Positions 52,701 through 63,141 of a DNA stretch of 64,000 nt are shown here, piece after piece. Origin of the DNA: Onthophagus taurus. Taxonomy: Eukaryota; Arthropoda; Insecta; Coleoptera; Scarabaeidae. A program made the position numbers and the translations under genes. The notes below the pieces were generated by a model. The model had not been told where the DNA came from. It did no database searches and saw only the letters and a program-made list of their open reading frames with translations. The stretch is from NCBI RefSeq assembly GCF_036711975.1, contig NC_091971.1, forward strand, positions 11,725,501 to 11,789,500. Reading direction: 5' to 3'. The first letter of the stretch is position 1; the number at the start of each line of letters is the position of its first letter.

Positions 52701-55700
52701 GCTATTGCTTGTTCTATTTAACTTATAATTAAGGCCTAAATCCTTGGTTCCTTTTAAATATCGAAGAATTCTCTTCGCTGCTTTTTTTACATCAAACTTC
52801 CTATAAGTTCTCTATAAGGAACATTTTTAATTTCGTTGTTATCTTCAAATACATTAAAAAATCCTCCAAGCCAAATGTTTTGAGAATTTTATCTATCATA
52901 TCTGTTTGATTTATATTTAAAGTTTTATCTGTATGCACTATATTCACTTCTAAAACTGTCTTTACATTTCCTGAATCTTTATCATTAATTTCTAATTTTA
53001 ATTTATTTACCATTTCTTCTATATTGATATCTTCTCCAATCATCAACATAAACTAAGAGCCATATTGTCTTATCAAAATATAAAGAACAATCATAAAGAG
53101 ATCGTTTCAACTTGTCCTTTAAAACAACTTCGTTGAGTTTTATATTCAACGCTTTTGGAGATTCCCTCAGCCCATATAACGCTCGATTCAGTTTTAGGTA
53201 CTTTGACGTTGATTCATAGCTTTCTTTCCTTCAGGTAGATTGGTTTCTTCTTCCCATGTTTTTAGTTTTTCTTATGAATTTAATTCTTTTTTTATTGCTT
53301 CTTTCCATTTTTGTTCTTTTACAGCCTCTTGAAATGTTTCAGGATCTTCAGTGCTTACATTTAAACAATAAATGTTGTATAATTCGTAATCTGAAAAGTG
53401 TTTAGGTATTTTAACTTGTCGACCAGATTAGTGCGTTTTTCTTCTGTAACGTTTTCTTCTATATCTTCTTCTCTGTCGTCTGTCGTAGTTTCATTATCTT
53501 CATATTCAGTCAGATTTTCTTCATTATCTCCTTTTTTTTGTATGTACTTTTTCCCTTGTAACAACTATATCACATCTCTGGCATTGATTATTTCATTTAT
53601 TCGGTAATTTCTATCATTTTAATATAAACTACTTCATATTTATGTGTATCTAAATTGACTCCATAAACTTATGTCGCAGAAAAGAAATTTGTTGTTCCCC
53701 TGTAATATTTAAATTTGTTATTTAATTTTTTTTGTTATAGTTTGGAATTGGAAGTTGAACCTCTTTTTGCTTCGATGGCTCTTTATGACGCAAAAGAACG
53801 TAAAAAAGTTTCCGAAACATTTTATTTCGATTTAAATCCAGAAAGTTTAAAAAGAATGCTTGGCGATCACATTCCTTATAGCGATACTAGTACTTTAGCC
53901 AGAGCTTGTGCTTTCGATGTTTCGTACCCCTCCGCGGATTTATTTATTGTGATTAGACTTGAAAAAGTGCTTCAAGGTGATATTAACGATTGCATCGAAC
54001 CGTATTTAAAAGACGATAAAAATAGGGAAAAATTAAAAAGTAATGCCGTTTCCGTTTGTGAGCGATTAGGAAAATATCGCCAACCGTTCGCTTGGACCGC
54101 AATTTATTTAATGAACATTATTAACGGTGGGAATTCTTTAGATAGGGACGAAAAAGATTATTGCGGAACATCAAATACAAATAGTTTAGATCGAAAAACG
54201 TCGAGTAGCGGATTGGAGCAACTTCGAAAACGCGCTTCTGACATGGGAACTTTAACTCGGAGGGGTTCGTTAGAAAGACGTTCGGAGAAACGTCGATCGT
54301 GGTCCCCGGATCATTTGGCGAATAGTTTGGATAATTTTCGCCCGATTACTTTAACGATGTCATCGTTTTTTAAACAAGAGCCCGAAAAAATGAAAGACGA
54401 AGATCTTTACAAATGCCTCTTAGAATTTAAAAAACCGAATTTAATTTTTAAAAAATTAAAATGTATTCCTGCAACGCTAAAATTAGATATCTCACCAATG
54501 CCGGTTGATACCAAAAATTGTTTAACACCCGAATTAATGAAATTACATCCTTACATGGATGATAAATGTCGACCTGTTAAAGAATTGCTCGAGTTTCCGG
54601 TTAAAGAAATTTTAACTCCTCATTATGTGTATCGAAATTTATTGTTTGTAAATCCTAAAGAGTTAAATTTTTCAAATCGAACTGGTTCGGCTAGAAATTT
54701 AACGGTGAAAGTGCAATTAATGGCCGGGGAGGAAATTGGAAACGCTTTAAATAGCATTTTTGGAAAATCTAGTTGCCCCGAAATGGCTAATGAAGCTTAC
54801 ACGACCGTTACATACCATAATAAATGCCCATCATTTTACGATGAAATCAAAATAAAACTACCAGCCGCTTTAGAAGATAAACACCATTTATTATTCACAT
54901 TTTATCACATTTCTTGTCAAAAGAAATTGGAACAACCCACCGTTGATACCCCTGTTGGTTACACTTGGTTACCTTTATTACGAGATGGTCGACTCGTTTC
55001 TGGAGAATTTTCTTTACCAATTATGTTGGATCAACTCCCTGCAAATTATAGTTATATCCCACCTGATGTTTGTTTACCATCAACGCGTTGGTTAGATAAC
55101 CATAAAGGATTATTTACGGTCGTTTTAGACACAACATCTTCAATTCACACTCAAGATCCTGCAATTGAACGATTCTTCTCAGCTTACGATTACGTGTACG
55201 CAGGATGTATTCCAAGTAGATTAGGCGAAAGCGGTGTTGAAGCTGAATTACGATCGTCAATGATCGGTTTAGAAAACGCACAACCCGAAGCGATTATAAG
55301 AAACTTAACTGTTATTTTAGACAGTATCATTCAATTATTAGTACAACCACCGAAAGTAAGTGGACACATTTTAAACGTAAGAAATACAAGCTTTGAAGCG
55401 TTATGTCTCTTATTGGATAAAATTTCAAATACAGTTAATTTACAAAAAGATTCCCATGGAAGAGATTATTTATTAGCTACTTACATTCATTATCAATGTT
55501 ATTTACCACATCCTTTAAATGAAGAATTAAATGAAACTTCCAATTTAATGCGTTCATCTTCTAATCCTGATTTAGAAGTGTCACATTATAATTCGAGAAC
55601 GTTAGATCGAGCTTCGAGTATGCGTGCGACTACGAATGATGAACACAGTATTTATGCGATTGCTTATCAAAGAATTGTGCATCAAGAATTGATTTCGCAC

Positions 55701-58700
55701 TGGGTAATTGCAGATACTCGTACTAAAGAACTTTCAATGAAGAATGCGTGGTTTTTATTTGAATTGATCGTAAAAAGTATGATTGAACATCTTAATTACA
55801 CAAGGAGTTTAAATATGGCGCGAAAAATACGATTCCCCGAACAATTTCTCGACGATATCATGACACTTTTGCAATCGGTTATTTCAGAAATTATATCTTA
55901 TTCAATGGAGAATAATAGAAAAGCTAATAAATTAAACGACGCTTTAGCGTTTTTCATTTTTGATTTATTTTCGATTTGTGATCGCGGATTTGTCATGCAA
56001 CTAATAAGGCTGTATATAAAACAAACTCAATCGAAAATATCATCAATTCAAGATCCATCGATTTTAATTACATTGAAATTAGAATTTGTACGAATAATTT
56101 GTAGCCACGAATATTACGTACCTTTAAATTTACCTTTCGCGACTCCTTTTATGTCTTTGAGTGGTGCTAGCGTTTCGCCCAGTCCAAGTGTAACTAGTTC
56201 AACGAGTCAAAATTCGTTTTTATCCGGTGCTCCGGCTAGTCAAGAAAGAGCGAGTACTTTCGCTGAATTAACCACGGAATATCGTCAACATCATTATTTA
56301 ACCGGATTAATTTTAACCGATTTAGTGGCGGTTCTTTCTGAACCTTGTCATTCTGGGTTGCATCAAAAAGCGGTTGATATTTTGAGATATTTGATGTATT
56401 GGCATGATACAGATCCGAGGTATTCATCGCCTGATGCTAAAAAACGCGTTGCAGCGCTTTATTTACCTTTATTGAACATCGCCATGGACGTTTTACCTTT
56501 AATGGATGTAACTGATAAGAATGATAAATATTTATTTGAAGAGGGTACATTAACATCAACGAAAAGTCACTCGGTTACTATAACCGCTATTAATAGTGAA
56601 GTAACAAAAACTTTTCTTACTTGCGTTTTGTGGCTATTAAAAAATATCGATCAAGAATCTCTTTCGCAATGGCTAGGTGAGTTAAGAGCACCTCGTTTAG
56701 CGATTATGTTGCAGTTATTGGACGCTTGCGCTAATTGTTTTGAATACAAACCTCATAAAAGAACTCAACCCGCCGGTTATGTACAACAACAAGTAGTCGA
56801 TGTTAAATCTCGTTTAGAAGATATGATTTTGGGGCAGGGATCCGCGAGGGAAATGATGCAAAAACGTAAAAGTAATAATCAACAAAACACCGAAAAATTA
56901 CGTTGGAAGAAAGCGAATCGTTTGGGGAATGATTACGTTGAAAAAACGAAAGAGGATGTTTTAACTGATTCTCATTTAGAGGGGATGTTGGCCACGGAGG
57001 CTTCGTTTATTATATTGGATGCTTTGGAACGATGCGTTTCAACAATCGCGCAATGGGATTCGCAACAAAATTTGATCGGTTTGGCTTTAACCGTTTTATT
57101 ACACGCGTTGGGAAAGAATCAAAGCATTACGGTTTTACCCCATATTTTTGCTTCACAAAGAAGTCTTGTTTATAAGGTAACTTACTTTCAAATTATATCT
57201 TCTTCACCTAATCCTTATGCTTGATGGCGTCGAATAAATCTTTTCCTATTCCTCCATCCACTTCTTCCACTTCCTCCCCGGTTCCTGGCTAATTCCTTTA
57301 TATTTGCATTTTTATCCTCAGTAAAGTCTCCTAATCTTTCTACACTTAGTTTTTTGAATTTATAGGGAGTCTCTTTTTTTCTTTTTCCATATCGTCCATA
57401 TAAGGTTTATAATTTCTGCCAGCTTCTTCATCCACTATCTTCCCCTCGTCGTTTCCTTCATCCTGTACAATTATTTGTTGTATTGTAAATGAACTTTAAC
57501 TCCTTTCCTCCTGAGTGCCCTTAGTTCAGTCATCAAATCATAACTCTCTCTCTGAATTTTCTTAGAGTTATCTATGTTCGTTCCTTTCAACTTTTTACCG
57601 TTTTTTAGGATATCCATCCCTCTGCCTTCCTTTGTTAGTTTTACTAATATCGGCCTATTGTTGTCTGTATCGCTTGTTAAATTTATTTCTCTTCTTTGAT
57701 TCCCTTTATTGCCACATTTTTACATCTTTCCTCTCTTTTCAGCATATCTATACGTTTCTCCTGTTCCACAATCTTTCCCTCATCTTCCCTTTTGTATCCA
57801 TTCTTCTCCCATCTGATGTCACTCAGTTCCTTTATGTCTCTGAACATATTTTCAATTTTTTCCATATCTAACATCCTTCGTCTATCTGTTCTATCAAATT
57901 CGATTTTTAGAATTAAATCTTCAGATTTTATTTATGAACCCCAAATTTCCTATTACGGCCATGTTTATGCCCCCTAAATTCGTTGTCTTCGTAAAATTAT
58001 ACAACAGAACTAAAATAATAATTTTAAAATTTTTGTTTTAGTTTCATAGCGCATTATTCGACGATGAAAGTAATCATTGCGCAAAATTATGTCTACTTCT
58101 TTTAAAACATTGCGGATCAAATCTTCCATCCGTGCGATCTCAAGCTGCCGCTTCTTTGTATTTATTAATGAGACAAACGTTTCAAATTGGCAATGTAAGT
58201 GCAACCCAAAATGATCGGGATTACAAATAAATAAATATTTAACATTAAATTTTGATTTTATAGAATTTTGCAAGAGTAAAAATGCAAGTAACGATGTCAT
58301 TAAGTAAATTAGTGGGTACTTCATCATCATTTAGCGATGATTCCTTAAGAAGATCATTAAAAACGATCTTAGAGTATGGAGAACGCGATAATGATCTAAT
58401 TGATACAAGTTTTCCCGAACAAGTTCGTGATCTCGTTTTTAATCTTCACATGATTCTCTCAGACACAGTTAAAATGAAAGAATTCCAAGATGACCCGGAA
58501 ATGCTGTTAGATTTAATGTATCGTATCGCTAAAGGATATCAAAATTCCCCCGAACTCCGATTAACTTGGCTCGATAGTATGGCACAAAAGCATAAAGAAA
58601 GAGGTAATTTTTGTGAAGCTGGTATGTGTTGTTTACATTCCGCAGCTTTGGTAGCTGAATATTTAGCAATGTTAGAACCGTTACCTCATTTACCCGATGG

Positions 58701-61700
58701 GGCCGCTACGTTAGAAAAAGTTAGTCCGAATGTTCTTGAAGAAAGCGCCGTTTCCGATGATGTTTTAAGCCCGGATCGAGAAGAAGGTTGTTTGGGATTT
58801 TCTGAGGGGCGTTTAATGAAACTTTTAGAGCAAGCTTCTGGGCATTTATATGCCGGTGCTATGTATGAACCTATGAACGATATTTATAGCGTTTTAATTC
58901 CCATTGCTGAGAATAACAGAGATTTTAAAAAATTAGCTTATATCCATGGAAAATTACATGATGCGTACACAAAAATCGATCAGTTACATGGAAAAAGACT
59001 GTTTGGAACTTATTTTAGAGTGGGATTTTATGGATTGAAGTTTGGGGATTTAGATGGGGAAGAATTTATTTATAAAGAACCTAATTTAACGAAGCTCCCA
59101 GAGATTTTTAGTCGATTAGAGGTATATAAAGATGTAATATTGAAATAGAAATTAATTAAATTTTTTTTTAGAATTTTTATGCTGAAAGATTCGGGTCTGA
59201 AAACACCGTAATAATAAAAGATTCCAACATAGTAGATATAAGCAATTTGGATCCTGAAAAAGCTTACATTCAAATAACTTACGTCGAGCCATATTTTGAA
59301 CCACACGAATTACGACGAAGACAAACTCATTTTGACAAAAACTACAATATAAGTACGTAAATAAGTTTATTTAAATACACTGTGTTAATTAATTATCGTA
59401 CCCGACGTTATTGCAAGTATGCAACCAAATACGCAAATCGCGTATTGCAACACCAATACTGTGATATTGGTTGCATACTTGCAATAATGATGTATCACTT
59501 GACTAAGCGACAAATGAATAATGTTGAGAAAAACGGCATTTTCGTTTTCATCTTTCTAAAAATATAAGACTTCTCAGAATAGACAGGCTCAAACTATTGA
59601 AAATTGTTTGGTGCCTGTCCATTTTTATCACAGAACTGATGACAGCTATCACAAGCACAGAGGGCATACAGGGTATTTAAAAAGTTGTAAAATGAAATTA
59701 AGGACGAAGAAGAAAGAAACTTGAGAAAAAATCAAAAATCATCATGTCGACGATTTTTTTTAATAAATGTGAAATGACCCAAAAAACACGTTAAAAATAA
59801 AAAGAAAGTGCGAAAAAGTGACTAACACTAGATTAACTTCAGTTATTAAACTTCTATTATATGATAACTAACTTCAGGTTTAAAATGTCAACCTCAATTT
59901 TGACATATTTGTAATTTTCATTAAAAATCCTTTAAAATGAGTACAAACACGACATATTTATCTTCAATATTAATGAAGTTATGGTCAACTTCCGGTTACG
60001 AATGCCAACGTCAATTTTGATATATTTGTAATCGTCGTGAAAAATCCTTTAATATGAGTCCAAACATGATACGTTTAATTCCAATATTACTCGAGATATA
60101 AGCAAGTTCCGATTTGAAATGTCAATGTCATTTTGACATATTCTTAATTTTTATAAAATGTTTTAATATTTGTCACAAAAACAAAAATATTATTAAAAAA
60201 ATCAAAAATTAAGGTTGGTATTAATATTTAAAAATTAAATGGCTATCTTCATTGTTGCTAACTTCGGGTTTAATGTTTTTTATTTTAACTTTTTTGTTTT
60301 TTGAGATAAGTGCGTCTTGTTTGGACTCATTTTAAAGGGTTTTTTAACAAAGACTACATCATGAAAGAACACCATGAAGTTGTCCATTTGTCTATTATAT
60401 GACAACCAACTTCAGGTTTAAAATGTCAACCTCAATTTTGACATATTTGCAATCTTCATTAAAAATCCTTCAAAATGAGTACAAACACGACATATTTATC
60501 TTCAATATTAATGAAGTTATGGTCAAATTCCGGTTACGAATGCCAACGTCAATTTTGACATATTTGTAATCGTTGTGAAAAATCCTTTAATATGAGTCCA
60601 AACATGATACGTTTAATTCCAATATTACTCGAGATATAAGCAAGTTCCGATTTGAAATGTCAATGTCATTTTGACATATTCTTAATTTTTATAAAATGTT
60701 TTAATATTTGTCACAAAAACAAAAATATTATTAAAAAAAATTAAAAATTAAGGTTGGTATTAATATTTAAAAATTAAATGGCTATCTTCATTGTTGCTAA
60801 CTTCGGGTTTAATGTTTTTTATTTTAACTTTTTTGTTTTTTGAGATAAGTGCGTCTTGTTTGGACTCATTTTAAAGGGTTTTTTAACAAAGAATACATCA
60901 TGAAAGAACACCATGAAGTTGTCCATTTGTCTATTATATGATAACCAACTTCAGGTTTAAAATGTCAACCTCAATTTTGACATATTTGCAATCTTCATTA
61001 AAAATCCTTCAAAATGAGTACAAACACGACATATTTATCTTCAATATTAATGAAGTTATGGTCAACTTCCGGTTAAGAATGTCAACGGTAATTTTGACAT
61101 ATTAGTAATCGTCGTGAAAAATCCTTTAAAATGAGTCCAAACATAATACGTTTAATTCCAATATTACTCGAGATATAAGCAACTTCCGGTTTGAAATGTC
61201 ATTTTGACATATTCTTAATTTTTATAAAATGTCTTAATATTTGTCACAAAAACAAAAATATAATAAAAAAAAAATAAAAAATTAAGGTTGGTATTAATAT
61301 TTAAAAATTAAATTGCTAACTTCATTGTTGCTAACTTAAGGTTTAATGTTTTTTATTCTAACTTTTTTGTTTTTTGAGATAAGTGCGTCTTGTTTGGACT
61401 CATTTTAAAGGTTTTTTTTAATGAAGGTGACAAATATGTCAAAATTGACGTTGACATTTCAAACCGGAAGTGGTTGTATTTCCATTAGTATTAAAGTTAA
61501 ATATGTCGAGTTTGGACTCATCTTAAAGGATTTTTTATGAAGTTGTCAAATATGTCAAAATTAATAGTTGAAAGTTCAACTTTTTGGTTTTTTGAGATAA
61601 ATGCATCAAGTTTGAACTCATTTTAAAGGATTTTTTATGAAGATTAGGAATATAATAATAAAATTAAAGTTGACATTGACAACTGAAAGTTTTTTCACGG

Positions 61701-62709
61701 TTAAACCCGAACCTTTCTAGTTCTAGGTCTAGTGTTAGTTCTAGTTTTAGTGCAATAAAATCGTATCTAAGTCGGTTCTTGAATCGTATAACGTGTTTGG
61801 CGCTTAGCTTTATCCTTTAAAACAAATAGTATTTTAGGTCTTTCGGTATTCTGCATTATTTCTAAGATAAGTTACACCTTTACCTACCAGACAGCATGAA
61901 ACTCTAAAAACGATAAAATGTCGCTTAGTCAAGTGATGTATAACGTGGTCCAATTAATTAACACATTGTACATACATATATGTATAATAAAAAGTTATTT
62001 GTTTAGAACGATTTATGTACGCAACTCCGTTCACTACAACCGGTCGTGCTCATGGTGAATTACACGAGCAATACAAAAGAAAAACTATTTTAACAACATC
62101 CGTACATTTTCCTTATGTAAAAACGAGGATCCAAGTCGTTCATAGAACACAAATTATTTTAACTCCCATCGAAGTCGCAATCGAAGATATTCAAAAGAAA
62201 ACGGCTGAATTAGCGGCTGCTACTTTACAAGAACCGGCTGATCCGAAAATATTACAGATGGTTCTTCAAGGTTGTATTGGCACAACGGTGAATCAAGGTC
62301 CTTTAGAAATGGCGATGACCTTTTTACCTTGCGATGGAAAACCTTTGACTCTACATCAAAATAAATTGAGGCTATGTTTTAAGGATTTCTCTAAAAGGTA
62401 ATTTTATTTAATTTTTATTTTACATTTTTATTATAACTATTAATTCTTTGTAGGTGTAGTGATGCATTGAAAAAGAATAAAAATTTGATCGGTTCTGATC
62501 AAAGGGATTATCAAAAAGAGCTTGAAAAAAATTACCGCCAGTTTACCGAAAAATTACAACCTCTGGTTAATCCACAAAATTTAACTATTATACCTTCTTC
62601 TACATCTTCTAGGTACATCTAGAAAGTTATAGAATTAATTTTTTTTAACTTGTGTACTTTCAGTCCTTCGAAATATCGTAATAATGAATCTGGTTCTTTG
62701 AGATGGTGA
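49767..62709 (+). CDS. Dock7: Dedicator of cytokinesis 7-type Rho GEF (DOCK-C family, Zir-like)
   Basis: Eleven exons (49767-49807, 49866-49941, 49990-50168, 50221-50748, 53741-57176, 58042-58194, 58264-59121, 59172-59352, 62007-62397, 62454-62612, 62664-62709) give 2,015 aa (human DOCK7 2,140). DOCK-C proteins activate Rac/Cdc42. Start [17 protein letters not shown]3398-like N-terminus with [18 protein letters not shown]1/C2 domain ~565-740 ([35 protein letters not shown]); armadillo-like middle; DHR2 catalytic domain ~1560-1990 ([90 protein letters not shown]). Exon 5 is unusually long (3,436 nt). Introns 4, 5 and 8 hold mobile elements. All phases agree. Confidence 0.96.
50950..52240 (-). 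pseudogene. Relic of an uncharacterised repeated arthropod protein family, with local triplication
   Basis: Minus-strand pieces in order: about 52085-51900 reads [20 protein letters not shown] then [14 protein letters not shown]; about 51835-51740 reads [16 protein letters not shown]; about 51440-51100 holds DI.VME.RYQG-like remnants. From memory these match, in order, the C-terminal part of an uncharacterised arthropod family (..LPPLHIKLGL.KNF.., ..EGIF.GPQIR.L, ..EYRELV..L...F..LG..MS.K.HFL, ..D...ME.RYQG). The last segment is repeated in tandem: anchors ATGTCAATAA[G/T]AGTTAAG lie at 50949, 51101 and 51282. The family's function is unknown to me. Confidence 0.5.
52290..53570 (-). mobile_element. 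Ty1/Copia retrotransposon relic (RT/RNase H end)
   Basis: The minus frame 52495-52292 reads [41 protein letters not shown], the standard C-terminal end of Copia RNase H. Frame 53049-52801 contains [26 protein letters not shown], like the RT segment ..L.I.Q..YI..ILK.F. The stretch between (52800-52500) reads as the connecting RT/RNase H with stops. LTRs were not located. Dead insertion, antisense in DOCK7 intron 4. Confidence 0.82.
57240..57990 (-). mobile_element. Non-LTR ORF1-type coiled-coil relic in DOCK7 intron 5
   Basis: Minus-strand frames read [18 protein letters not shown] (57874-57683) and, further on, [20 protein letters not shown] (about 57600-57490). They are Lys/Glu-rich and coiled-coil-like, with the ..R..N..IKG.. 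motif found at the start of the ORF1 RNA-binding region in several insect LINE elements. Broken by stops. Moderate confidence in the class only. Confidence 0.5.
59408..59487. repeat. Perfect 21-bp inverted repeat with structured loop
   Basis: 59408-59428 (TTATTGCAAGTATGCAACCAA) is exactly inverse to 59467-59487. The loop contains a second stem, AATACGC/GCGTATT. Compared with the right TIR of the surrounding element, this block is an insertion. Confidence 0.85.
59850..61420. repeat. Tandem array of a 538-bp unit with internal inverse halves
   Basis: TCTATTATATGA anchors lie at 59853, 60391 and 60930, giving three units of about 538 bp, the third diverging after 61190. Each unit contains ~130-bp subrepeats around CAATTTTGACATATTTG and AAATCCTTTAAAATGAGTCC, and a right-hand part (for example 60300-60360) in which the GAGTCCAAAC segment is inverted (GTTTGGACTC). 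Non-coding. Confidence 0.85.
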
Positions 62710-63141
62710 AAATATAAAAAAAAAAAAATAACTGTATTCGTGTATGATTAGAATAAGTTTTTTTAAAACATTATTGCTGTCTAGTATTAATATCTACAAG
62801 TATTTATTAAAAAAATATTTATTTTGTACTTAATACATGTATTTTAAAAATCATCTTTTTTGTTGTTTAGATTTCACTTCACTGGGCATTGGTGGCTCCT
62901 GTAATCCCTCTTACGTGCTTAGGACTCCTAAACCTTTCCAGTATAGCCTTTCCAGACGTTGCAGCTTTTATAAATAAAGCATTATTATTTAGTTCAAGTT
63001 TGGAGATTTATTACACACAAATCGGGAGTTATGTGACCAAATATACACGAGATTACCATACGCAATAAATAACATTGTGGTGTCTTGTTTTGTATGTTGT
63101 GTGGTTAAGTAAACATTTTTTAAACAACAATCTTTTTAAAT
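62710..63141. other. DOCK7 3' region and spacer with an unexplained open stretch
   Basis: The DOCK7 3' UTR begins here. Sequence 62870-63069 is less AT-rich than its surroundings. After a TTGTTTAG acceptor-like string it is open for about 66 codons on the plus strand (start ISLHWALVAPVIPLT, hydrophobic) to TAA at 63067. On the minus strand a shorter frame ends GKAILERFRSPKHVRGITGA..., which also looks coding-like. I cannot say which, if either, is real. An AATAAA lies near 62973. Confidence 0.35.

Larger units (their letters stand above)
50749..53740 (+). other. DOCK7 intron 4 with two retroelement-type relics
   Basis: From left: short tandem duplications and a minus-strand relic of an uncharacterised repeated arthropod family (50950-52240), then a minus-strand Copia relic (52290-53570). 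No host exon seen. Confidence 0.6.
59378..61968. mobile_element. 2.6-kb TA-flanked non-autonomous TIR element in DOCK7 intron 8
   Basis: Left end CACTGTGTTAATTAATT and right end the inverse of CAATGTGTTAATTAATT, each bordered by TA (59376-59377 and 61969-61970). The inverted similarity continues inward through ACGTTA and ATCACTTGACTAAGCGACA (59494-59512; inverse at about 61921-61940). The left arm carries an extra ~78-bp hairpin (59411-59488). No transposase is present; the interior is the 538-bp tandem array and a copy of the CTAG-rich motif (61715-61750). TA target and TIRs suggest Tc1/mariner-type mobilisation. Confidence 0.75.

Noticed and set aside
57632-57977. Phe/Leu-rich plus-strand ORFs in DOCK7 intron 5
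   Set aside because: Antisense of a Lys/Glu-rich LINE ORF1-type relic.
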